Of a DNA stretch of 64,000 nt, positions 34,520 through 43,844 are shown one piece after another; position 1 is the first letter of the stretch, and every line of letters begins with the position of its first letter. This DNA is from Verrucomicrobiota bacterium (GTDB taxonomy: Bacteria; Verrucomicrobiota; Verrucomicrobiia; Opitutales; Opitutaceae): contig JAEYUW010000033.1 of NCBI GenBank assembly GCA_023432225.1, positions 62,001 to 126,000 of the forward strand, read 5' to 3'. The translations under genes and the position numbers were made by a program. The notes beneath the pieces are model-generated. The model had not been told where the DNA came from and made no database searches. It was given only the letters and a program-made list of their open reading frames with translations.

Positions 34520-37500
34520 ATGGCCGCCTCGCTGCCGCCCGCCCTGACCGCACTCGTCGAACGCCGGCGCCTCGACGCGGCCTCGCTCGCACCGCTCGGC
34601 GGCGGTAACCGCGATCGGCGCGACGGTCCGCGCACCGCGTGGCAGGCCCGCACCACCGACGGCCGCCCGATCAAGCTCACCGTCGGACCCGCGCTCGCTG
34701 ATCAGGCTCACCGCCATGCAGCCTTCGCGCGCGCGTGTCCTGCGCTGGTGCCGCCGCTGCTGTTTCACGAAAAGCTAGCCGAAGGCATCGAGGTGATCGC
34801 GGAGGAATTCTTCGCCGGCGCCCCGCTGGACGTCCTCGACCGCGAGCGCGCCCGCGCCGCCTTCGCCCGCAGCTGCGCCCTGCTCGAAAACACCGAGCGC
34901 CGCTCCACCGACGCCGCGCGCGCCGCGGAGTGGCACGCGTGGACACCACGGCTGCTCGCGGCCCCGTCGTGGACGCCCAACGAGCGCGCCGCCCTCGAAC
35001 GCTCGGTGCTGCCGGCGATGTTTGCCGCGCTAAGCGCGACGCCCGCGACCACGCGCTGGACGAACGGCGATTTCGTGGCCGTCAATCTCCTCGTGGACGA
35101 CGCCGGCGAGGTTCGGCTGATCGACACCGAGTTCGCCCACGCGACTCACTTCTGGCGCGAAGACGCCGTGCGTTTCCACGCGCTCTCACCGCTCGCCCGT
35201 CAGCGACCGGACCTGTTCACGTCCGCACTCCCCGACGCCGGTCCCGCGTGGCACTTGTTCTTCTGGCTGCGTCAGTGGCAACTCGAGCAGGAGAACAACT
35301 CCGCCGACTACATCGCGCGCGTCCGCTCCGCGCGCCTCGCCACGCTGCGCCGTCTCGCAGAGGTGGCACTCGGCCTCGCCCTGCCGGAGTGGTCGGTTGA
35401 AGCGACGTCGCTGCACGCCCATCTCGAAGCTGCGACGTGGTCCCCGCACGATAGCCGCACCGTCACATTCCGCGGCTGGTGTCACGTGCCGGATATCGTC
35501 GGCCTGCGCGCGATCGTGCTCAGCACGCCGACGGAGAGAATCGCCGAGACCTCTTTGATCAGTCGCCCGGACGTGCAGACCCATTTCGGGGGCGCCGCCA
35601 CAGCGGCGCAGACCGGCTTTGCGCTCGAGGGGACGCTCGACGAACCGGACGCACCGCTGATGCTGTCAGCGCTCACCGGCGACGGCGTGCTGCTGCCTTT
35701 CCATTGCGTTCGCGCCGGCGACCTGCCGGGACGCGTCGCCGCGATTTCCGGCTTCGCCGCTTGGGCCGCGCAACACGATCCCGATCAACCGCCATCCGCC
35801 GGCACGATCCAAGGGCCGCTGTTTTCGATTCTTCTCCCCGTCTATCGCACGCCGTCGGCACTGCTGGACGCCTGCGTCGCGTCGGTGCTCGCGCAGGAAT
35901 ATCCGCGTTGGGAGCTCTGCCTCGTCGATGATGCCTCGGGCTCGCCGGAACTCACCGCGCAACTCGAGCAATTCGCTCGACGGGATGCGCGCATCCGCCT
36001 GCTTCCGCGCAGCCAGAACGGCGGCATTGCCCGCGCCACCAACGACGCGCTCGCGGCGGCGCGCGGCGACTACATCGCGTTGCTTGATCACGACGACGAG
36101 TTGCGGCCGCACGCGCTCCTCGAAATGAGCCGCGCGATCGCCACGTCGCCCGCGGCCGATCTTCTCTACAGCGACGAGGACAAGATCTCCGCCGACGGGC
36201 AGCGACTGCTGCCGTTCCTAAAGCCGGGGTTCTCACCAGAATTTCTGCTCGGCGTGATGTATTTCGGACATCTTCTTTGCGTGCGCACCGCGCTCGCGCG
36301 TCGCGTCGGAGGTTTCGATTCAACCTTCGACGGTGTGCAGGATTTCGAGTTTGCTCTGCGTATCACCGAGCACACGCGCGCCGTGGTGCACGTGCCGAAG
36401 ATTCTCTATCACTGGCGCCAGACCGCCACCTCCAGTGCGCTGCACGGCAACGTCAAGGGCGACATGGATGCGCGGCAGGCCGCCGCCGTCCAGGCACACC
36501 TCGATCGCCTCGGGCGCCACGAACGCGCGGTGCCACTCGGCGGGCATCGCGTGCGACTGCAACCGACCGAAGCCGTCGACGTTGCGGTGATTTCCGGCGG
36601 CCCCGCCGAACTGCTCGCGGCCACGCACCGCGAGAGTGCTGCCGTGGTGTTGCTCGTCGCCTCAGACGTCGTTGCCCTCGACGCCACCACGCAAGCCCTT
36701 CTCGCCGCCGCCGCGCTGCGTCCCGACGCGGGGTTTGTCGCCCCCGTGCTGCTCGACGCCAACGACCGCGTCTTCGATGCCGGCTGGGCGCTGGCGGGCG
36801 GACAATTCACCCCGCTGATGCGCGGGTTTGATCCGACGAGCGATGGTTTTAACGGCTCGCTGCGCTGCACGCGTGAGGTCACGGCTGTCTCGCCCCTCTG
36901 CGTGGCGATCGCACGTGAGCGTCTGGGTGGAATCGCTGATTTTCCCATTACGTGGGAAGAGCTTCTCGCCCACGTGTCTGCGAGCGATCGCTTTCACCGC
37001 GTGATCGGCGCAGCACGCGCACGGATCGGCCGCACATGGCGGGAATCAGTGTCGCAACCGGCGGCAGCGGCCGGAGTCGAACGCTTCTACAATCCGCATT
37101 TCGATCCCCGTGCCGGCGACTACACGCTGCGTGGTGACTGGCCCGCGCCTGCGCCGTTGTGGCATCTCGATACTCCGCCTCCGCCCGCGACCGGTTCCGG
37201 CTGCCTGCATTGGCGCGGCTGGTGTCACTGGCCGGGAAAGCAGCTGAGCGAAATCCGCCTGCAACTGACGCCGGAGTTCGCGTGGCCCGCCACGCGGGGG
37301 CACGCGCGTCCCGACGTCGCCGCGCAACTGAGCGACTCACGCGCGAGAGACGTCGGGTTCGAAGCCCGGGTGCGACTGCCCGTCGGTCGCTACGCGGTCA
37401 CCGCCACCGCGCTCACTCGCTGCGGGGCGTCGCATGATCTGTTCATTCATCGCTTCGAAGTCACCGCTGCGGAGCGCGCCCGTTATTTCACCGTCGGACG

Positions 37501-38389
37501 ACCGGAGGAGTTGCTGGCGTTTCAGTTTCTCGCCGGCCCGAGCGACCTGCCTGCACCGCTGCCGCCAGCGCCAGCGCGTCGAAGCAAGCCGGCCGCGCCA
37601 CGCTTCGCGATTGTGACACCATCGTTTCAACAGGCGCGATTCCTCGACGTCTGCCTGCGCAGCGTGCTCGATCAGCGCGAAGCACGCGTCGACTACGTCG
37701 TGCAGGACGGCGGATCGACCGACGGCAGCCGCGAGATCATCCAGTCCCACGCGGCGCGCCTCTTCGCGTGGGAATCGGAACCCGACGCCGGCCAAGCCGA
37801 CGCGATCGCACGCGGTTTTGCCCGCACCACCGGCGCACCCCACGACGTGATGGCGTGGCTGAACTCCGACGATCTCTACCGGCCCGATGCTCTTGCCACC
37901 GTGGGCGATTTTTTCGCCCGGCATCCGGACGTCGACGTGGTTTACGGCCACCGTTTTGTGATCGACGAGACCGGTCATTGCATAGGCCGCTGGTTCATGC
38001 CCGAACACGACGGCGAGGTGCTCCGGCTGAACGACTTTATCCCGCAGGAAACGCTGTTCTGGCGCCGGCGCCTCTGGGATCGCGTCGGCGGCATCGACCG
38101 CTCGCTGCACTTTGCGCTCGATTGGGACTTGCTGCTGCGCTTCCAGGCAGCGGGAGCGCGCATGGTGCGGTTGCCGGTCTTCCTCGGCTGCTTCCGCGTG
38201 CACTCTCAACAGAAAACGAGCGCCGCGATGCAGCGGATCGGGCAGGCGGAAATCGACTGGCTGCGCACGCGGACGCAGGGGCGGCTCGTCTCGCCTGCGG
38301 AACTGGTGACAAACCCGGCCTTGCAGCGCTACCTGCAGGCCAGCACCCGACTCCAGCGGGAAACGGAGCAAGCCGAGGTCCGACAATAG
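34520..38389 (+). CDS. kinase-like / multi-glycosyltransferase fusion protein
   Basis: The 1289-residue protein has five or more units. Residues 25-290 resemble an aminoglycoside-phosphotransferase-like kinase, with NGDFVAVNLL (182-191, Asn in place of the usual His) and IDTEF (201-205). A beta-sandwich-like module follows (about 305-400, RGWCHVPD). Residues 435-645 form an active-looking GT2 domain (ILLPVYRTPSALLD; HDD at 524-526). Residues 685-840 look like a second, degenerate GT2. A second sandwich module (about 893-982, RGWCHWPGK) precedes a third GT2 (1028-1240; DGGSTDGS, NSDD at 1115-1118). It probably adds several sugars, and its kinase part may phosphorylate a chain end. Start context: ATG seven bases after the methyltransferase stop. 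Confidence 0.78.
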   Translation: MAASLPPALTALVERRRLDAASLAPLGGGNRDRRDGPRTAWQARTTDGRPIKLTVGPALADQAHRHAAFARACPALVPPLLFHEKLAEGIEVIAEEFFAGAPLDVLDRERARAAFARSCALLENTERRSTDAARAAEWHAWTPRLLAAPSWTPNERAALERSVLPAMFAALSATPATTRWTNGDFVAVNLLVDDAGEVRLIDTEFAHATHFWREDAVRFHALSPLARQRPDLFTSALPDAGPAWHLFFWLRQWQLEQENNSADYIARVRSARLATLRRLAEVALGLALPEWSVEATSLHAHLEAATWSPHDSRTVTFRGWCHVPDIVGLRAIVLSTPTERIAETSLISRPDVQTHFGGAATAAQTGFALEGTLDEPDAPLMLSALTGDGVLLPFHCVRAGDLPGRVAAISGFAAWAAQHDPDQPPSAGTIQGPLFSILLPVYRTPSALLDACVASVLAQEYPRWELCLVDDASGSPELTAQLEQFARRDARIRLLPRSQNGGIARATNDALAAARGDYIALLDHDDELRPHALLEMSRAIATSPAADLLYSDEDKISADGQRLLPFLKPGFSPEFLLGVMYFGHLLCVRTALARRVGGFDSTFDGVQDFEFALRITEHTRAVVHVPKILYHWRQTATSSALHGNVKGDMDARQAAAVQAHLDRLGRHERAVPLGGHRVRLQPTEAVDVAVISGGPAELLAATHRESAAVVLLVASDVVALDATTQALLAAAALRPDAGFVAPVLLDANDRVFDAGWALAGGQFTPLMRGFDPTSDGFNGSLRCTREVTAVSPLCVAIARERLGGIADFPITWEELLAHVSASDRFHRVIGAARARIGRTWRESVSQPAAAAGVERFYNPHFDPRAGDYTLRGDWPAPAPLWHLDTPPPPATGSGCLHWRGWCHWPGKQLSEIRLQLTPEFAWPATRGHARPDVAAQLSDSRARDVGFEARVRLPVGRYAVTATALTRCGASHDLFIHRFEVTAAERARYFTVGRPEELLAFQFLAGPSDLPAPLPPAPARRSKPAAPRFAIVTPSFQQARFLDVCLRSVLDQREARVDYVVQDGGSTDGSREIIQSHAARLFAWESEPDAGQADAIARGFARTTGAPHDVMAWLNSDDLYRPDALATVGDFFARHPDVDVVYGHRFVIDETGHCIGRWFMPEHDGEVLRLNDFIPQETLFWRRRLWDRVGGIDRSLHFALDWDLLLRFQAAGARMVRLPVFLGCFRVHSQQKTSAAMQRIGQAEIDWLRTRTQGRLVSPAELVTNPALQRYLQASTRLQRETEQAEVRQ

Positions 38390-38429
38390 ACTTCACAACC
38401 CACAGCGCGCTCGCGATGTTGGGCCCCGC

Positions 38430-38966
38430 ATGAAGCCCGATGTTCCGGAGCCAGCCGACCTTCTCCAGCGCCTCCGTCAACAGCTCATCCTCGCTCAGGT
38501 CCGCGTCATGGAAATCGGGGACGAGCGCGACGCGACCGCGACGCGACTCGCGGAAACGGAGCGCCTCCTCGCCGAGGCGCAACGGCTCACGGACGCCAAG
38601 CTCGACGAGGCGGCGCACCTCGAACGCGTGCGGGCGGACCTCCAGGCGCAGTTCGACCACCTGCGCCACCAGCAGCACGTCACTCATCAAGCGCTCGAGC
38701 AGGTCCGAGCTCAACTGGCCCACACCGAAACCTCTTGGCGTCACGAGCGGGAAGTTACCACCGGTCTCCAATTGCAATTGGTCGCGCAAAACGCCGCGCT
38801 CCGCAGCGCCGAACAACACGCCGCCGCGCTCGAGACCGAATCCACCGCTCGCGCCGCACGCGTCGCCGAACTCGATCGCGAGCAGCGGGCCATGAAATCC
38901 TCCCGCAGCTGGCGTTGGACCGCGTGGCTGCGCTCCCTCGAGCGCGCCTTCGGCGCGAAACGATGA
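38430..38966 (+). CDS. coiled-coil protein
   Basis: The 178-residue protein is almost entirely helical heptad sequence (about residues 8-155), rich in Gln, Glu, Ala, Leu and Arg, and ends with a basic tryptophan-containing segment (SSRSWRWTAWLRSLERAFGAKR in two parts: SSRSWRWTAWL, RSLERAFGAKR). A Ser-x-Ser-Trp-Arg-type motif after a coiled coil is common in O-antigen glycosyltransferases and WbdD-like proteins, where the tail may bind the membrane. Coming after wzt, a methyltransferase and a kinase-like gene, it could be a free-standing molecular ruler. It overlaps the next ATG by four bases. Confidence 0.65.
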   Translation: MKPDVPEPADLLQRLRQQLILAQVRVMEIGDERDATATRLAETERLLAEAQRLTDAKLDEAAHLERVRADLQAQFDHLRHQQHVTHQALEQVRAQLAHTETSWRHEREVTTGLQLQLVAQNAALRSAEQHAAALETESTARAARVAELDREQRAMKSSRSWRWTAWLRSLERAFGAKR

Positions 38967-40864
38967 ATGCATCGGACCAATCCGGTCTGCGTGGGGAAAT
39001 CGAGACGCCGCGTCCGCTGCACGCCCGCGACGGGAAAATCGAGATTGTAGGCTGGTGCCTCGACGGCGAGCGCGTCCCCGCCGTGCGTCTCGCCTGCGAC
39101 GCCGGGGAAATTCCCGCCACCGAGCGGCACGTCCGCCCGGATCTCGGCGGTGCCGCGTGCGGCTTCACGCTGCGCGGCACACTGCCGCCCGGAGTGCATG
39201 TGGTGCGCTTCGAGGCGCAAGGCTCCGACGGCAAGTGGAGAGCTTTTCGTCGCTACACGCTGCGCGTTGACTCTCCTCCCTTCGCAGCGGAAGTCGACTG
39301 GCCGCTGAAATCCGGCACCGTCACTGAGCGCACCCGCATCGCCGGCTGGGCTGTTCAAACGCGCGAGGAAATCGCCGACGTGACGCTCCGCTTCGGCCAC
39401 CAAGACGTCGCTTGCGAATTCGGTCAGGAGCGCGCCGACGTCGCGGCTCTTTTTCCCGCTGCACCGCACGCCGCGAAGTCCGGTTTCATTTCCGAAAAAA
39501 TGCTGCCTGCCGGCCACGGCCCGCTACGCGTCCGCGCGCGACTCACCAGCGGTCAGCACGTCGTCGCTGCCACGAAAGTGAGCGTAGCGATCGCGATCGA
39601 CGAGAATATCGACGCCTCCCTCGACCTCGCCGCCGCGCGCATCGCGCTGCCGGGCTACAACCCCGCGCGGATTCCCGCCGCACCCGCCGCCGTCACGGCG
39701 CGCCCGCTGAACATCCTTTTTCTCCTCCCCGGCAGTTTCGCTTCGAACAACGCCCTGCACGTCGCCGGTCTCGCCAACGAACTCGCCACGGCCGGCCATC
39801 GCTGCGCCGTCGCAGTCGCACACGATCGCGCGACGATCGCCCACCACGCTGCACCGGCGTTCACTGCGCTGACCCACGCCGACGCAAAGGCGTTCTGTTT
39901 TTCCGACGATCGTCCGGCCGACATCGTCCACGCCTGGACCACCTGCGAATCCGTCCGCCACCTCGCCGAACAACTCCAACTCGCCTCCGGGTCCCGCCTC
40001 GTCGTCCACCTCGAGGACAACGAGCGCGAGATTCTCGCCCAGCGTCTCGGCCGCGATTTTGCCGCGCTCGAAGCACTGTCCGACGCCGAACTCGACCTGC
40101 TCGTGCCACCCGATCTCGCGCACCCGCGCCGCAGCCGCGCGTTTCTCGCCCGCGCCGACGGGGTGACGGTCATCACCGCGCGCCTGCGCGAGCTCGCGCC
40201 AGCCGCCACTCGCTGCCTGAAGCTCTGGCCGGCCGCCGACGCGCGCTTCTTTTATCCGCGGCCACGACCCGACGAATTTCGCCGCGCGCTCGGTATCGCA
40301 CCGGACACGACCGTGCTCTTCTACCCCGGCAACGTGCATGCCGCCAACGCCGCCGAGATGCGCGAACTCTACGCGGCCGTCACGCGCCTCAACGACAGCG
40401 GTGCACCGACGCTTCTGCTCCGCACCGGTCTCGACACCGTCGATTTTCTCGGCGCGCACGCCGCCCGCGCCCGCGCGCACGTTCTCGAACTCGGCCAGAT
40501 CCTCCACCACCGCCACCTGCCGCCATTGATGGCGCTGGCCGACATCTTCGTCCAACCCGGCGCACCCGACGCGTTCAACGACTATCGTTTCCCTTCGAAG
40601 CTGCCGGAATTTTTCGCGCTTGGCCGCCCCGTCGTGCTCCCGCGCACGAACCTCGGCGAACAACTCCGCCACGGTGTCGATGCCTATGTGCTCGACCGCG
40701 CCGATGCCACCGGCATCGCCCACGCCGTAGGCGAGCTGCGCGCAAACCCCGCCCTCGCCGCGCGCCTTGCCGCCGGCGCAGTGCAGTTCGCCGCGGAGCA
40801 CTTCAGCTGGCGCCGGAGTGCGGAGGCGCTTGCCAAGTTCTACGACGCGCTGGCACCGTCCTGA
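38963..40864 (+). CDS. glycosyltransferase family 4 with two N-terminal sandwich-like modules
   Basis: This 633-residue protein starts with two copies of the recurrent module (about 18-105 with EIVGWCLDG and 112-215 with RIAGWAVQT), each ending in the LPxG...L/V pattern before a short beta strand. A GT-B domain of GT4 type fills residues 245-633: NILFLLPGSFASNNALHVAGL at the start, and FVQPGAPDAFNDYRFPSKLPEFFALGRPVVLP near the donor site. The frame is open further upstream, but the ATG at 38963, overlapping the coiled-coil stop, gives the complete first module. Donor and acceptor are unknown. Confidence 0.78.
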   Translation: MNASDQSGLRGEIETPRPLHARDGKIEIVGWCLDGERVPAVRLACDAGEIPATERHVRPDLGGAACGFTLRGTLPPGVHVVRFEAQGSDGKWRAFRRYTLRVDSPPFAAEVDWPLKSGTVTERTRIAGWAVQTREEIADVTLRFGHQDVACEFGQERADVAALFPAAPHAAKSGFISEKMLPAGHGPLRVRARLTSGQHVVAATKVSVAIAIDENIDASLDLAAARIALPGYNPARIPAAPAAVTARPLNILFLLPGSFASNNALHVAGLANELATAGHRCAVAVAHDRATIAHHAAPAFTALTHADAKAFCFSDDRPADIVHAWTTCESVRHLAEQLQLASGSRLVVHLEDNEREILAQRLGRDFAALEALSDAELDLLVPPDLAHPRRSRAFLARADGVTVITARLRELAPAATRCLKLWPAADARFFYPRPRPDEFRRALGIAPDTTVLFYPGNVHAANAAEMRELYAAVTRLNDSGAPTLLLRTGLDTVDFLGAHAARARAHVLELGQILHHRHLPPLMALADIFVQPGAPDAFNDYRFPSKLPEFFALGRPVVLPRTNLGEQLRHGVDAYVLDRADATGIAHAVGELRANPALAARLAAGAVQFAAEHFSWRRSAEALAKFYDALAPS

Positions 40865-40866
40865 GC

Positions 40867-41769
40867 ATGTCCGATCAGCCGCAACGCGTGTTCGTCACCG
40901 GCGGGCGGGGCCGCCTAGCCTCGCTCATCGCGGACCATTTTCGCGCGCCGGCTCATCGCGTGGAGCTCTTCTCACGTGTCGCCGGCCCGGGTTTCCGAGC
41001 GAATGCAGAATTGCTCCAACCCGGCGCGCTCGCCGGCTGCGACGTGCTGCTGCACCTCGCGTGGAGCACATTGCCCGCTTCCTCGGAGGCCAGCCCGGGC
41101 AGCGAAGAGCGGCATGATCTGCCGCAACTGGCACAACTGCTCGACGCCCTCGCGGCCACACCCGCGGCCCGCCGCGCCCATTTCATTTTTTTCTCCACCG
41201 GCGGCGCCGTCTACGGTAACGCCCCCGGCCGCCCGAATCGCGAGGAAGACACCTGCGCGCCGGTCGGCCGCTATGGTCGCGCGAAACTCGCCGCCGAACA
41301 GCTCGTGCGCACCCGCGCCGAACGCGACGGACTCGCGTGCACCATTCTGCGCATTTCCAATCCTTACGGCTACCCGGTGCCGAAAAATCGCCAGCAAGGG
41401 CTCATCGCGCACGCCTTGCGCTGCGCCATGGAAGGCCAGCCGCTTACGCTCTGGGGCGACGGCAGCGCACAGAAAGACTTCCTGTATCACACCGATTTTC
41501 TCAGCGGCCTGGAGCAAGTCGTCGCGCGCCGCCTTGGCGGCACGTTCAACCTCGCGGCCGGCGAATCCCACTCGGTGAACGAAGTCATCGCGCTCGTGGA
41601 AGCGGCCACCGAGCGCCAGATCGCGCTGGTCCAGACTCCGGCGCCAACTTGGGACGTGCAGGACAGCCGGCTCGACAACACGCGTCTCGTCGCCGCCACC
41701 GGCTGGCAGCCGCAGGTGCCGCTCGCCGAAGGCATCCGTCGCGCCGCCGCTGGTTACGCCGTGCACTGA
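40867..41769 (+). CDS. NAD-dependent epimerase/dehydratase (SDR family)
   Basis: The 300-residue protein is an extended short-chain dehydrogenase acting on a nucleotide sugar. It has the Rossmann motif TGGRGRLAS (11-19), Ser110/Thr111 and the catalytic Tyr136-x-x-x-Lys140 pair in GRYGRAK. The motif LRISNPYGYPVPKNRQQG resembles UDP-glucose/galactose 4-epimerase-like and WbpK/WcaG-like reductases. Length is at the short end of the family. It starts two bases after the GT4 stop and ends one base before the first GT-C gene. Confidence 0.8.
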   Translation: MSDQPQRVFVTGGRGRLASLIADHFRAPAHRVELFSRVAGPGFRANAELLQPGALAGCDVLLHLAWSTLPASSEASPGSEERHDLPQLAQLLDALAATPAARRAHFIFFSTGGAVYGNAPGRPNREEDTCAPVGRYGRAKLAAEQLVRTRAERDGLACTILRISNPYGYPVPKNRQQGLIAHALRCAMEGQPLTLWGDGSAQKDFLYHTDFLSGLEQVVARRLGGTFNLAAGESHSVNEVIALVEAATERQIALVQTPAPTWDVQDSRLDNTRLVAATGWQPQVPLAEGIRRAAAGYAVH

Positions 41770-41770
41770 G

Positions 41771-43834
41771 ATGAGCCCCTCCTCCCCCGCTTCGCGCTCG
41801 ACCCGCGCCCTCTATTTCATTTTTGCGGCGATGCTCGCCGCGGCGCTCTGGTTCACCACGCGCGCGTGGCACGAGACGATTCTCGATCGCCACGAATTCC
41901 GGCAACTCCAGACCGCGGTGTCCGCGTATTGGATCAAGGAGGCCGGCTATAAACTCGACTACGAAACGCCGATCTTCGGCCCGCCGTGGTCGGTGCCGAT
42001 GGAGTTTCCCGTCTACCAATGGCTCGTTGCGCACACGAGCCAGCTGCTCGGCACGGGACTCGAGCCGACGGCCCGCGGCGTGAGTTTGTTTTTCTTTCTC
42101 GCCACGCTCCCGGCCGTTGCCGGCTTCGCTGGCCTGCTCGGACTCGATCGGCCGCGGCGCCTGCTCGTCGTCAGCGCGGTTCTCGCCTCGCCGACTTACC
42201 TGTTCTACGCGCGAACGTTCATGATCGAGACGACGGCGCTCTGCGGCGCGGTCTGGTTTGCCTACGCCACCGCGCGCGCGATGCGCGACGCGAGCGTGCG
42301 TTGGACCGCAATCGCCGCGATCGCCGCGACGGGTGCCGCCCTCGCCAAGGTCACGACGTTTCTCATTTTTTGCCCTCCGGCGGCCCTGCTCGCCTGGTGG
42401 ATGTGGCGCCGCCTGCCGGCCGGCGCTCCGCGGCGGACCGGAATCGTGCTCGCCGCCACGCCAGTGGCACTGGCGATTGCGATCGGCTGGTGGTGGGTGA
42501 AGCACTCCGACGTGGTCAAGGACTCGAATCCCTACACCGGCTTCCTGACTTCCCGCGAATTGGCCAAGTGGAATTGGGGCACGCTCGAACAGCGTCTGTC
42601 CGCGGAGTTCTGGGAACGCTGCTGGAGCAACATTTCCGGCTTCGTCCTCGGCGAAGCCGCTCTGGTGGTGCTGCTGGTCGGCTTGGCGCTCGCGGCGCCG
42701 GCGGTGCGGCGCGCCACATTGTGGTGCGCGGCATTCTTCCTCGGTGGCGTGCTGCTGTTCTCGAATCTTTTTTTCTTCCACGACTACTACTACAACGCGA
42801 ACGCCCTGCTCCTGCTCGCCGGCGCCGGCCTGTTGCTCGTGGCGATATGGGACGACACGCGCCTGCCCCGAAGCGCGCGCCTCGTGCTGCTGGCCGCATT
42901 CTTCGGCGGGCAACTGCTCGTCTACTACCGCGGCTACGCAGACTACGCCCGCCGCGAGTTGCCGCAGCCGCCCGGCATCGCCGGGGTCATTCGTGACACC
43001 GTGCCCGTCGATGACGTCGTGCTGATCTACGGTTGGGACTGGAACTCCCTCGTGCCCTACTATGCGCAACGCCGCGTCTTGATGGTGCCGAGCGGTCGCG
43101 AGGACGATCTCGCCGTGCTCGAAATGGTCGTGAACCGCCTCGGTTCCCGCCGCATCTCCGCGCTGCTGGTGCGCGGCGACGCACTGCGCCGCTCTCCCTC
43201 GTTCGTGCAGTGGCGCACGAATCGCTTCGGCCTCAACGCCGCTCCCATCGCCACCAGCGAGTCGGGGGATCTTTATCTCGCCGATGACCTGCTTGCCGCC
43301 GCGCTGCCGCGGCTCGGGGAAAAGAACTTTCGCGGCGTAGAACTCAACCTCGCCGTCCGTGCTGGCGCCGCCGACGAAAAAATGGACGTCGTGCCGAGCC
43401 ATGCGCTCGCGCTGCCCATCTTCGCTCCGCACCCACTCGAGGGTCGCACGCGCTACGGCATGAGCGCCGGCACGCTCGACGGCCAACCGGTGTTGAACGC
43501 CCATGCGCCCTCCGAACTGCATTTCGCCGCGCCCGCCGCTGCACGGTCGATCACGGCCGAGTTCGGCCTGCCCGACGCCGCATTCGCCGGCAACGGCCCC
43601 GTCACGGACGGCATCGGCGTCGTCGTCCTCGAGCGCCAGCCGAACGGTCTCACGCGCGTGCTCGCCCGCCGCGATCTCGATCCGCTGCATCAACCCGCCG
43701 ATCGCGGCCGGCAGAAGATCGAGCTGAAGGACATCGGTCCCTTGCGCGGCACGCTCATCTTCCGCTTCACCGCCGGACCACGCGACAGCGTGACGAACGA
43801 CTGGGCCTACTGGGGCCGCATCGAAATCCGCTGA
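41771..43834 (+). CDS. polytopic GT-C-type glycosyltransferase (copy 1 of 4)
   Basis: The 687-residue membrane protein belongs to a four-member paralogue family in this window. Shared marks are HEFRQLQTA in the first extracytoplasmic loop (about residue 39), FGPPWSVPMEFPVYQW, YARTFMIET, ALAKVTTF and HDYYYNANAL; a YGWDWNSLVPYYAQRR segment follows the membrane region. About ten to twelve membrane segments fill residues 15-410. The last ~170 residues look like a beta domain ending in DWAYWGRIEIR. The arrangement resembles ArnT/PMT-like GT-C enzymes that use polyprenyl-phosphate sugars in the periplasm. This copy is on the plus strand, unlike the other three. The specific reaction is unknown. Confidence 0.72.
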   Translation: MSPSSPASRSTRALYFIFAAMLAAALWFTTRAWHETILDRHEFRQLQTAVSAYWIKEAGYKLDYETPIFGPPWSVPMEFPVYQWLVAHTSQLLGTGLEPTARGVSLFFFLATLPAVAGFAGLLGLDRPRRLLVVSAVLASPTYLFYARTFMIETTALCGAVWFAYATARAMRDASVRWTAIAAIAATGAALAKVTTFLIFCPPAALLAWWMWRRLPAGAPRRTGIVLAATPVALAIAIGWWWVKHSDVVKDSNPYTGFLTSRELAKWNWGTLEQRLSAEFWERCWSNISGFVLGEAALVVLLVGLALAAPAVRRATLWCAAFFLGGVLLFSNLFFFHDYYYNANALLLLAGAGLLLVAIWDDTRLPRSARLVLLAAFFGGQLLVYYRGYADYARRELPQPPGIAGVIRDTVPVDDVVLIYGWDWNSLVPYYAQRRVLMVPSGREDDLAVLEMVVNRLGSRRISALLVRGDALRRSPSFVQWRTNRFGLNAAPIATSESGDLYLADDLLAAALPRLGEKNFRGVELNLAVRAGAADEKMDVVPSHALALPIFAPHPLEGRTRYGMSAGTLDGQPVLNAHAPSELHFAAPAAARSITAEFGLPDAAFAGNGPVTDGIGVVVLERQPNGLTRVLARRDLDPLHQPADRGRQKIELKDIGPLRGTLIFRFTAGPRDSVTNDWAYWGRIEIR

Positions 43835-43844
43835 GCGTTCAGCG
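43829..43844. terminator. perfect inverted repeat spanning two convergent stop codons
   Basis: CGCTGA-GCGT-TCAGCG is a 6-bp perfect stem with a four-base loop. It contains the stop codons of both convergent GT-C genes (TGA on plus at 43832-43834 and on minus at 43841-43839). It lacks a T-run; it could serve as a short bidirectional terminator. Confidence 0.35.
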
